From the NCBI GenBank assembly GCA_036011305.1, contig DASCNA010000051.1:1-30764 (forward strand): a DNA stretch of 30,764 nucleotides. Reading direction: 5' to 3'. Shown here one piece after another: positions 16,233-25,000 of the stretch. The stretch comes from DASCNA01 sp036011305 (lineage in GTDB: Bacteria; Verrucomicrobiota; Lentisphaeria; Victivallales; GWF2-38-69). Each line of letters starts with the position of its first letter. The first letter of the stretch is position 1. Under the pieces are notes generated by a model, which was not told where the DNA came from, searched no databases, and saw nothing but the letters and a program-made list of their open reading frames with translations. Position numbers and translations under genes: made by a program.

Positions 16233-17930
16233 ATGGCAACAGAAAGACCAATGTACATGGAATTAAAACCTACTGAACCAGTAAAAGCTAAAAGAGGTTC
16301 AGAATTAAGATGTAAAACATGGGAAGCAGAAGCAGCATTAAGAATGCTTGAAAATAACCTTGATCCAGAAAATGCTCTGATTCCTGATCAGCTTATAGTT
16401 TATGGCGGAGCAGGAAGAGCAGCAAGAAACTGGAAAGAATTTCATAAAATAGTTGATGCTTTGAAAAAACTTGAAGCAGATGAGACATTGATTGTTCAGT
16501 CAGGCAAACCTGTTGGTATTATCAGAACATATCCAAACAGTCCAAAAGTTTTAATTGCAAACAGTAATATTGTACCTGCATGGTCTACTCAGGATAATTT
16601 TGATATCTATGATAAAATGGGATTGACTATGTATGGACAGATGACAGCAGGGAGCTGGATTTATATTGGCACACAGGGAATTTTGCAGGGAACTTTTCAG
16701 ACGTTGGCAGCAATTGCAGACATGCATTTCGGTGGTACTCTGGCAGGTCGCTGGGTCGTAACTGGTGGATTAGGCGGAATGAGCGGAGCTCAGCCATTAT
16801 CTGTTACAATGAATGACGGAGTTATTATTAATGTTGAAGCTCATTATGACAGAGTAAAAAGAAAAGTCGATGAAAATTACTGTGACAAAATGACTGAAAG
16901 TCTTGATGAAGCTATTGAATGGATGAAAGAAGCTGTTGCTGCTAAAAAACCTCTGTCAATTGGTCTTGTTGGAAACTGTGCTGAAGTCCTTCCTGAATTA
17001 GTAAAAAGAGATTTAATTCCAGATATAGTAACTGATCAGACTTCTGCCCATGACCTTCTTGACTATGTCCCTATTGGAAATGTAGAAGAGGCTATGGAAC
17101 TAAAAAAATCTAATCCAGAAGAATACAAAAGAAGATCTATTAACGCAATTAAACTTCATACTCAGGCTATTGTAGATATGCAGAGTAAAGGTGCTATTGC
17201 TTTTGATTATGGAAATAATTTAAGAGGACAGGCAGAAAAGGGCGGTCTTAAAATTAGAGATGATAAAGGTAAATTTTTATATCCTGGTTTTGTTCCAGAA
17301 TATATACGTCCACTATTCTGTGAAGGACGCGGGCCTTACAGATGGGCTGCACTTTCAGGTGATGTTTCCGATATAGATAAACTTGATGATTTAGTTTTAG
17401 AAATGTTCCCTGACGACAAGATTTTATGTCGTTGGATAAAGCTTGCCAAAAAATCAGTTCCTCAATGGGGACTTCCAAACAGGGTCTGCTGGCTGGGATT
17501 AGGTGATAGAGCTAAATTTGCTCTTAGAATTAATGAAATGGTTAAAAACGGTGAATTAAAAGCTCCTATCGTAATCGGCAGAGATCATCTTGACTGTGGT
17601 TCAGTGGCTTCACCAAACAGAGAAACTGAAGACATGCTAGACGGTAGCGATGCAATAGCTGACTGGCCATTATTGGATGCAATGTCTAATGCTGTTTGCG
17701 GAGCAGACTGGGTATCAATACATAATGGTGGCGGTGTTGGTATAGGAAACTCAACACACTGTGGGCAGGTTATTGTTGCAACTGGAACTGATGAAAAAGC
17801 AGAAGCTATTCAACGTGTTCTTACTGTGGATCCAACATTTGGTGTTTTTAGGCATGCTGATGCCGGTTATGAAGATGCAATCAAATGTGCAAAAGAAAAA
17901 AATGTTAAAATACCTGGAATTACAATTTAA
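16233..17930 (+). CDS. hutU: Urocanate hydratase (urocanase)
   Basis: A 565-residue homodimeric enzyme that hydrates urocanate to 4-imidazolone-5-propionate with tightly bound NAD+. Seen here: the NAD-binding GGLGGMSGAQP segment (about 175-185), TAGSWIYIGTQGI before it, and the Cys-containing GRDHLDCGSVASPNRETE region near residue 450, where the reactive Cys of the family lies, followed by HNGGGVGIGNSTHCGQV. The length is in the usual range. It lies 40 bases after hutH, with GGAG ahead of the ATG. A stem-loop follows in the gap before ftcD. Confidence 0.97.
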   Translation: MATERPMYMELKPTEPVKAKRGSELRCKTWEAEAALRMLENNLDPENALIPDQLIVYGGAGRAARNWKEFHKIVDALKKLEADETLIVQSGKPVGIIRTYPNSPKVLIANSNIVPAWSTQDNFDIYDKMGLTMYGQMTAGSWIYIGTQGILQGTFQTLAAIADMHFGGTLAGRWVVTGGLGGMSGAQPLSVTMNDGVIINVEAHYDRVKRKVDENYCDKMTESLDEAIEWMKEAVAAKKPLSIGLVGNCAEVLPELVKRDLIPDIVTDQTSAHDLLDYVPIGNVEEAMELKKSNPEEYKRRSINAIKLHTQAIVDMQSKGAIAFDYGNNLRGQAEKGGLKIRDDKGKFLYPGFVPEYIRPLFCEGRGPYRWAALSGDVSDIDKLDDLVLEMFPDDKILCRWIKLAKKSVPQWGLPNRVCWLGLGDRAKFALRINEMVKNGELKAPIVIGRDHLDCGSVASPNRETEDMLDGSDAIADWPLLDAMSNAVCGADWVSIHNGGGVGIGNSTHCGQVIVATGTDEKAEAIQRVLTVDPTFGVFRHADAGYEDAIKCAKEKNVKIPGITI

Positions 17931-17964
17931 TAAATTTTAGATTTTAAAACTTTGATTTCAGATT

Positions 17965-18004
17965 GGGTAGATAAAAATTGATTTTATACTATTTTTATCT
18001 ATCC
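17965..18004 (+). terminator. Intercistronic stem-loop between hutU and ftcD
   Basis: The 13 bases at 17965-17977 (GGGTAGATAAAAA) pair with 17992-18004 (TTTTTATCTATCC) with one mismatch and a 14-base loop. There is only a short T-rich tail. It may be a partial terminator or an RNA-stability element that tunes expression of the last two hut genes. Confidence 0.35.
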
Positions 18005-18055
18005 TTTATGACTTATAAATTAAAACTTAACACTTTAAAAATTGAGATTTTTATT

Positions 18056-19735
18056 ATGAATAGAATAATTGAATGTGTTCCAAATATTTCTGAAGGAAGA
18101 AATAAGCAGGTTATAGATTCTGTTGTAGAAACAATAAAAAACGCCGCTGAAGGTATTCAGGTACTGGATGTAGACCCAGGATATGATACAAACCGAACTG
18201 TTATTACTTTTGTAGGAGAACCGGAAGCAGTTGAAGAAGCTGCATTTCAATGTATAAAAAAGAGTTATGAACTTATTGATATGAGCGCTCATAAGGGAGC
18301 TCACCCCAGACAGGGCTGTACTGATGTATGTCCTATTGTTCCTGTTAAAGATATTACTATGGAAGAATGTGTGGAAATAGCTAAAAGACTAGGGAAACGA
18401 GTTTCTGATGAATTAGGCCTTCCTGTATATCTTTATGAAAATGCTGCCTCTGATGAAGAAAGAGAAAATCTTGCTTTTGTCAGAAAAGGTGAATATGAAG
18501 GATTGTCAGAAAAACTTTCTGTATTGAAACCTGATTTTGGACCTTGCCGATACAACGATATAGTTAAAAAAGGCGGAGCAATTAATATTAGTGCCAGAGA
18601 GTTTCTTATTGCCTATAACATAAATCTTAATACCCGTGATCGCGCTTTAGCCAGAGATATCGCTTTTGCTGTTAGAGAAGCTGGGAGAGCAAAAAGAGAT
18701 GAAAACTGGAAGATTATCAGATATGAAGACGGGACAGCCGTAAAAATACCTGGTCGGTTGAAATCTGTAAAAGGAATTGGCTGGTACATTGATGAATATG
18801 GAATAGCTCAGCTTTCTTTTAATTTAACCAATTACAAACTTACTCCTTTGCATGTTCTTTTTGATGCATCAGTAGAAGAGGCAGAAAAAAGTGGACTGAG
18901 AGTAACAGGCAGTGAACTGATAGGCTTAATACCTAAAGATGCTATTCTTGAAGCAGGCAGACACTATTTGAAAAAAGCTGAAAGAAATACAGGCGTTCCT
19001 GAGAGTGAATTGATTCATATCGCTTCAAAATCTCTGGGACTTAACGAAATTACTCCTTTCGATATGAATGAAAGAGTTCTAGAATATAATATTTTCAAAC
19101 AGGGTCAGCTATGCACAATGAAACTGGATGATTTTATTGATGAGGTAGGTAAAGATTCACCTGCTCCTGGAGGTGGAAGTGTATCTGCACTGGCTGGTGC
19201 ATTAGGAGCCGGATTAGGTTCCATGGTAGCATGCCTTACTCCTGCTAAAAGAGGATATGAATCAACTTTGGAACCTTTAAGTGCAAGAAGTGAAAAACTT
19301 ATTTCATGTCTTGAAAAACTTAAAAAAGGTATAGATTTGGATACAGATGCATTTAATGATGTTATGACGGCTATGAGAATGCCAAAGAAAACAGATGAAG
19401 AAAAAGCAAGAAGAAGAGAAGCTATTCAGGCAGGTTATAAAACGGCGACATTAGTTCCTTATGATACTGCTGAAACCTGTGTCAAAGCAATTAAAGAGCT
19501 ACTGGAAGTTGCAGAACTTGGTAATCCTAACTCTGCAAGTGACGTAGGTGTGGGTGCTCTTATGACATATGCCGGTTTTGAAGGTGCAGCACTTAACGTA
19601 AATATAAATCTTCCTGCAATTAAAGATGATGTTTTTAGAGCTGAAATGAAAGCTAAAATTGAGACATTAAGAGCAAAAGCCATCGAATACAGAGATGAAG
19701 TACTGGCTGCTGTTAATAAGCATATTGGTATATAA
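18056..19735 (+). CDS. ftcD: Bifunctional glutamate formimidoyltransferase / formimidoyl-THF cyclodeaminase
   Basis: A 559-residue fusion in which residues 1 to about 330 are the formiminotransferase and about 354-559 the cyclodeaminase. The first part moves the formimino group of N-formimino-glutamate to tetrahydrofolate (ECVPNISEGRN at the N-terminus; active-site His region MSAHKGAHPRQG, about 76-86). The second releases ammonia and gives 5,10-methenyl-THF (SPAPGGGSVSALAGALGAGL, then LDTDAFNDVMTAMRMPK). The length is close to the animal FTCD. The ATG at 18056 is chosen because the family N-terminus starts there; upstream in-frame codons would add 26 residues without family resemblance. With this enzyme histidine yields glutamate plus a one-carbon folate rather than formamide. 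The Shine-Dalgarno is weak. Confidence 0.95.
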   Translation: MNRIIECVPNISEGRNKQVIDSVVETIKNAAEGIQVLDVDPGYDTNRTVITFVGEPEAVEEAAFQCIKKSYELIDMSAHKGAHPRQGCTDVCPIVPVKDITMEECVEIAKRLGKRVSDELGLPVYLYENAASDEERENLAFVRKGEYEGLSEKLSVLKPDFGPCRYNDIVKKGGAINISAREFLIAYNINLNTRDRALARDIAFAVREAGRAKRDENWKIIRYEDGTAVKIPGRLKSVKGIGWYIDEYGIAQLSFNLTNYKLTPLHVLFDASVEEAEKSGLRVTGSELIGLIPKDAILEAGRHYLKKAERNTGVPESELIHIASKSLGLNEITPFDMNERVLEYNIFKQGQLCTMKLDDFIDEVGKDSPAPGGGSVSALAGALGAGLGSMVACLTPAKRGYESTLEPLSARSEKLISCLEKLKKGIDLDTDAFNDVMTAMRMPKKTDEEKARRREAIQAGYKTATLVPYDTAETCVKAIKELLEVAELGNPNSASDVGVGALMTYAGFEGAALNVNINLPAIKDDVFRAEMKAKIETLRAKAIEYRDEVLAAVNKHIGI

Positions 19736-19743
19736 TAAATATT

Positions 19744-19858
19744 TAATTAGCTCTAATGGAGTATAGTTTTTAGACTGGTCGTGATAACCTTTGACTAAAG
19801 CTATGCTCCTATTAGGTTTTTGGGTATTGTCATATTGATGAATCAAGCAGGAACTCAA
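19744..19858 (-). other. Coding-like minus-strand stretch within the ftcD-hutI gap
   Basis: The gap contains a minus-strand frame beginning near 19858 that reads with a protein-like composition (HQYDNTQKPNRSIALVKGYH, followed by DQSKNYTPLELIKYL), antisense to the operon. The outer parts of it, CTAATGGAGTATAG near 19754 and CTATGCTCCTATTAG near 19801, form an imperfect inverted repeat. It may be a remnant of inserted DNA, a real small antisense frame, or chance. I do not recognise a family. Confidence 0.25.
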
Positions 19859-19917
19859 GTTTTTTGATGATTCAGTAAAAATGTTTTAAATTTTCAGATA
19901 TAACTTTGAGGTTTAGT

Positions 19918-21162
19918 ATGAGTAAGATCGATTTATTAATTCATAACAGTTCTAAGCTTATTACTCTTGCAGGCTCAGACAGGCCCAGAGTTGGAAAAGA
20001 AATGGGTGATCTTGCTGTTATAGAGAATGGTGCTGTGGCAGTAAATAAGGGAAAAATTGTTGAAACTGGTTCAAGTTATGAATTATTAAAAAAATATTCA
20101 GATGCTAAGGAAATTATTGATGCAAACGATAAATTAGTAATGCCTGGTTTTGTAGATTGTCACACTCATCTTGTTTTTGGAGGTTCTAGAGATTATGAAC
20201 TTGGAATGAAACTTGCCGGTGCCACTTATATAGATATATTGAAAGCTGGTGGAGGAATTCATTCCACAGTTGAAGCTACACGAAAAGCTACGAAATCTGA
20301 ACTGACAAGAATAGCAAAAGAAAGATTAGATACAATTGTTCAACATGGAACTACTACAATAGAACTGAAAACTGGTTACGGTTTGGATTATGACACAGAA
20401 AAAAAACTTCTGGAAGTAGCTAAAAACTTATCTGATGAAACAGATGTAGAAATTGTTTCAACTTTTTTAGGAGCTCATACTATACCAAAAGGAATTGATA
20501 GAAACGATTACATTAACTGGATAGTTGAGGAAGCCATACCAGAGTTTAAAAATTTAGCAGAATTCTGTGATATTTTTACTGAGGACGGCGCTTTTACATA
20601 TGATGAAACTGAAAGAATTTTATCTACAGCTAAAGATTATGGATATAAACTTAAAATCCATGCCGGACAGTTCAATGACTTGAAAGCTGCAGGTTTAGCC
20701 GCTGAACTTGGCGCTTATTCTGCAGATCATCTGGAAGCTGTTTCTAAAGACCAGCTTGATACGATGAAAATGCATAACACTGTTGCAGTATTAATGCCTG
20801 GAGTTAATTTTTTCTTAATGGCAAATGATTATGCTGATGCCAGAGAGATGATTTCAAATGGCAATCCGGTTGCATTGGCTACAGATTTTAACCCTGGCTC
20901 AAGCCCGTCTTTTTCTATGCAGATGATGATTGCACTTGGGTGTTATCAACTTAAAATGTCTCCTGAAGAAGTAATTACTGCATCTACTATTAATGCTGCT
21001 CATACAATAGACAGAGCTACAGTTGCAGGTTCTTTAGAACCTGGAAAAAGAGCTGATATATTAATTATGAAGATTAAAAAACCTGCTGAAATTCCATATT
21101 ATTTCGGTGGCAATCTTGTTGAGGATGTTATTTTAGCCGGGAAAAAATATTTCAAAAAATAG
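19918..21162 (+). CDS. hutI: Imidazolonepropionase
   Basis: A 414-residue metal-dependent amidohydrolase that opens 4-imidazolone-5-propionate to N-formimino-L-glutamate, third step of histidine degradation. Metal ligands of the amidohydrolase barrel are visible: H-x-H in VDCHTHLVFGG (about 79-87), a His in FLGAHTIP, a His in IHAGQFND and the Asp in ALATDFNPGSSP. The conserved TGYGLD segment is also present. The ATG at 19918 follows GAGG at 19908-19911; the TTG at 19906 would overlap that site and is rejected. It closes the hut operon after a 182-base gap from ftcD. An AT-rich hairpin follows at 21179-21198. Confidence 0.96.
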   Translation: MSKIDLLIHNSSKLITLAGSDRPRVGKEMGDLAVIENGAVAVNKGKIVETGSSYELLKKYSDAKEIIDANDKLVMPGFVDCHTHLVFGGSRDYELGMKLAGATYIDILKAGGGIHSTVEATRKATKSELTRIAKERLDTIVQHGTTTIELKTGYGLDYDTEKKLLEVAKNLSDETDVEIVSTFLGAHTIPKGIDRNDYINWIVEEAIPEFKNLAEFCDIFTEDGAFTYDETERILSTAKDYGYKLKIHAGQFNDLKAAGLAAELGAYSADHLEAVSKDQLDTMKMHNTVAVLMPGVNFFLMANDYADAREMISNGNPVALATDFNPGSSPSFSMQMMIALGCYQLKMSPEEVITASTINAAHTIDRATVAGSLEPGKRADILIMKIKKPAEIPYYFGGNLVEDVILAGKKYFKK

Positions 21163-21178
21163 AATAAACATTTTCGCA

Positions 21179-21198
21179 ATTTCTTTTATTTAAGAAAT
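21179..21198 (+). terminator. Weak AT hairpin after hutI
   Basis: ATTTCTT (21179-21185) pairs with AAGAAAT (21192-21198) around a 6-base loop, 17 bases after the hutI stop. Its low stability and poor T-run make it a doubtful terminator. Confidence 0.3.
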
Positions 21199-21269
21199 AA
21201 TTCGTTCTTTAAGATATAATCTATAATAGATGAGTTAGATATATTCTGTTGGTTTATTTAGGTGATGGT

Positions 21270-21989
21270 ATGGATGACGGTAGAGATTTTTTAGGTTTTT
21301 CAAATTTTGAAATAGATTATTTAAAATATATTATGCCCAATAAGTTGGTTATATCAGAGCAGATAGCTGAAATTATCAAGCTTAGCCGGAATAATATATC
21401 GGAAGATATATCCATTGTTGATTTGGGTTGTGGTACTGGACGGTTGACGCGTAGTCTCTTTGAGGATATATGCAATATTAAAGTAATCGCTATAGATGAT
21501 AAAGTTCAGTTGATCAGACAGTTAAAAAGGCATCATGCAGATGAAATAAATAATGGGCAGCTATCTACTATACTAAATGATATTCTTTCAGCATTAGGGA
21601 CTATTGAGTCAGACTCAATATCTTATATTGCCTCTCTCTATGTTTTTCATAATTTTAGAAAAGAGTATAAAACAAAACTGCATAAAGAAATATACAGAGT
21701 ACTTAAACCTGGCGGGCTGTTTTTGAATGGAGATTTTTTCGCTCTTGATGATGTTGATGAAAATAATAAAGTAGAGCAGGAAAGGGTAAAATACTGTATG
21801 AAAGCTCTAATAGCTATAAATAAAATTGACTATATTACTAAGTGGGCTATGCATCATACTCACGATTTAAACCCTAATGTTTTGATGTATGAATCAGAGG
21901 TGTTTAATGAGTTAAAAACTATTGGGTTTAAGGATATAGAATTCTCATACAGAGTTAAAAATGAGGGTCTGCTTAAGTGCAGAAAGTAG
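21270..21989 (+). CDS. Class I SAM-dependent methyltransferase, paralogue 1 of 3
   Basis: A 239-residue Rossmann-fold methyltransferase. The ATG at 21270 is preferred over a TTG at 21249 because its N-terminus (MDDGRDFLGF...DYLKYIMPNKL) aligns with the two paralogues, and AGGTGA precedes it. Motif I is D51-L-G-C-G-T-G57, the acidic residue of motif II is in VIAIDD, and a post-II region ends in SISYIASLYVFHNF. The conserved GGLFLNGDFFALDD block is motif III-like. It resembles UbiE/type-11 methyltransferases, but the substrate is unknown. It is monocistronic, and a hairpin lies after the stop. The two paralogues at 28156-28875 and 29081-29806 have nearly the same length and similar C-termini. 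Confidence 0.8.
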   Translation: MDDGRDFLGFSNFEIDYLKYIMPNKLVISEQIAEIIKLSRNNISEDISIVDLGCGTGRLTRSLFEDICNIKVIAIDDKVQLIRQLKRHHADEINNGQLSTILNDILSALGTIESDSISYIASLYVFHNFRKEYKTKLHKEIYRVLKPGGLFLNGDFFALDDVDENNKVEQERVKYCMKALIAINKIDYITKWAMHHTHDLNPNVLMYESEVFNELKTIGFKDIEFSYRVKNEGLLKCRK

Positions 21990-21997
21990 TTCATAAA

Positions 21998-22024
21998 AGC
22001 TCACCGCATTTACTGTGGTGAGCT
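21998..22024. terminator. Bidirectional terminator between methyltransferase and chitinase genes
   Basis: AGCTCACCGCA (21998-22008) pairs with TGTGGTGAGCT (22014-22024), with one G-U pair and a 5-base loop, in the 53-base gap between two convergent genes. It is followed by a T-containing tract on the plus strand and by T-rich sequence (TTTTATGAACT) on the minus strand. Confidence 0.7.
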
Positions 22025-22042
22025 CTATTTAGTTATTATCTA

Positions 22043-25000
22043 TTACTCTATGTTCATAGTTTCATAAGCTGTATTAATAAGTTCAGCATTTCTGTTTCCG
22101 CTGAATTCCCAAATAAACCAGCCACCAAGATTTTGTTCATTGATATATTTACATTTTGCTTCTACAGCCTGTAAGCTGTCATAACTGACAAATTCTCCAT
22201 TGGAATTAATGTAGTAACTGGCTTGTGCTATATTATCCCAATAATAAAATGACGGATTTGTAGGTAGATTTATCTTATTACTTTTTCCTATAATGCTGTC
22301 ATAATCGTATGCGGCATTCTCCCATGTTCCACCACCGGATGAAGCATCTTCCTGAAACAAATGTTCTACTCCAGAACCGCTTCTTCCGTATTGAGGACTT
22401 CCTATCATAATTTTTTCATTTGGAACACCAATTGAAAGAAGATACTTAACTGCAGCATCAACTGTTCCCTGTTGGAAAGTTGAGTCATTAAAACTGTCAG
22501 GATTTTCCGGGTTATGATAAATAGGACTCTGATGTCCCGCCGCATTCCCCCAAGCTACAGCACATACATCAAAAGTCATTGTATCAATATGATCTGCATA
22601 ATCAGAAATAGTTTTAATATCAATATCTTTTATATTTTTTTCAGCACAGTTAAATGAAACAATCATTTCATAATCAATGCCTGTCTCCATAGTTAATTTA
22701 TCAAAATCTTCTCTGGTTTCTTTAACTAATGCCACCAGTTGACCGCTTTCTTCCAGTTTTGGTTCTGTATATGAAAACTGAGCACCAAGCACTGGAAATT
22801 CCCAGTCATAACAAATTCCTTCAAATTTATATTTTTTTAAAAATTCCGTAAATGAATCAATAAATTTCTTCCTTGACTCAAAAGTTCTTGTCATTTCAGG
22901 AAACCCATCACTTCCTGTCCAGCCACCTAATGTAGCAATAATTTTTATGTCTTTATTATAGAATTGATTCACAAGTTCATCTAACCTGTTTAACCTTTCA
23001 AAATTACCATAATACTCTTTTGTGCCATTCCAATCACCAGCAGGAAAGACACCGTATTCTTTTTCTACTTCAGGAAACCTTTTGTCGACGGCAGCCCACT
23101 TATCCCAAATCTGAATAATGCCGTCTTTCAATTCTAAAAATGCATAATTTATGTGAGTAACATATTTTACAGGAATATCTGTCACCTGATAATTTCTATC
23201 GTATATACTCCATTCTGCAAAATAACCATTTATTTTCTTTTTGGATATAACCTGAACCGGAGGCTCCGTAACAGTATGTTGAGCAATAATTACACCAATT
23301 GACTCAACAGTCACATTACCACTGTTGTCAATTGCAGTTGCAGTTATAGTATAATCACCAAAATCAGCAGGAGTCCACTGTGCGCTTGTACCTTCATAGC
23401 TTACTCCATCCACCTGGATAGTGATTGAACTAATCGTTCCTTCTAAATCTGAAACCATTACTAAAAGTTCTATAGGAGATAAGACTTCAAGTTCAATATT
23501 TTCTCCGTCGGAATGTGAAAGAAAAGTAACTACAGGAGAAGTTTGATCAATCTCATTATCTTCAGGTTCACTATCTCCATAAAAATAATCATAATATGAA
23601 TTTACCCACTCATCAACTGCAGTTTCGCCTTCCGTGGTATTATCCCAGTTAATAGACCAAGTTACCATTCCTCTTATGTCTGGATAACCTTTTTGATTCA
23701 GAAGATTATATGATCCACCAAATGACTCTCCTTTAGTTAAATAGTTCAAAGCTTTTATCATCTCTTCAGGTTCCATATAACCGCCGGCAGGAGCAGCTAT
23801 TGGAGTTGCCGGGCAGGCAAATCCAACCTGATCTTCTCTTAGTGCAGGAAACTGTATTGTATCCCCGGTTACAGGATTTATTACGGGAAAACCTTTAAGC
23901 AGCATTTCAGTCATAGCAACTATAAAATCCTTAGTGCCATTCTGATATTTCTGACCATCAAGTGCAATAATTCTGTTGCCGGAACCGACATTCATATATT
24001 GAGGCGCAACATAAGTCATAATATCTCTCAGGCCATACATAACAGGTAAATATGAACCATATACACCTCTATATGCTTCCATTCCCTGTTGAACATGACC
24101 TACTTCAGGTACAAGGGAAATTATAATTTTTTTATCTTTAGCATTAAAGTAATCATGAATATCTCTAATAGAATCAATTAAATTAATAATACTTACAGTT
24201 GTCGAATTTCTAAAATCACCGTCATTGGCATCTAGTGAAACTGATCCTTGCTCCAAATCAACATCCAAACCGTCAAAATTATACTCCTCCATTATATTTA
24301 TCATAGAGTCAGTAAAGAGTTGTTTATCATTATTGCTTTTCAATTGTACAAAAGCGTTGGCTCCTCCCATTGATATTATTACTTTTCTCCCCTGTGCCTG
24401 TAGCTCTTTTATATCCTGTTTAAAAGATTCTTTACTTTGAATATTAGTATCAAGTATAAACCTCATTGTTGGGTCTGTGTAGCTTACAGATTCAGCAAAA
24501 GAAATATGTATTACATTATATTTCTCATTTACATCTGTTAATTTTATTGCAGGTGCACCAGGATAATCCCAATTATGCCAGTTACCGACAATAAATTTAT
24601 CTAAATCAGATTTTTTAAGTATAGTGACAAATACTGTTGCAGAAGATATTATTCCACCAGACTCAATTTCATATAAGAATGAATCATTTCCATTGAAATC
24701 AGCATTAGGTGAGTATTTTATTTTATTGTTTTCTATAACAGCAGTACCATTATCGGGATTTCCAGAGATTCCTCTGATACTTCTATTAGCACCTGTATCA
24801 TTACTCAAAACATCAATTGTTGCAGATGTATTTTCATAAGTAGAATAATTATCATCAATAGCTTTAACTTCTTCCAATTGTTTTATCATTACATAAACAG
24901 TTGCTGTTGCAGTATCGCCATTTGTATCTTCAACTGTGTACATAAAACTGTCACTACCAGAAAAATCAGCATTTGGAGAATATATTATCTGACTACCTTG

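Noticed and set aside
17254..17478. Minus-strand frame inside hutU
   Set aside because: It is the shadow of a strongly supported enzyme gene.
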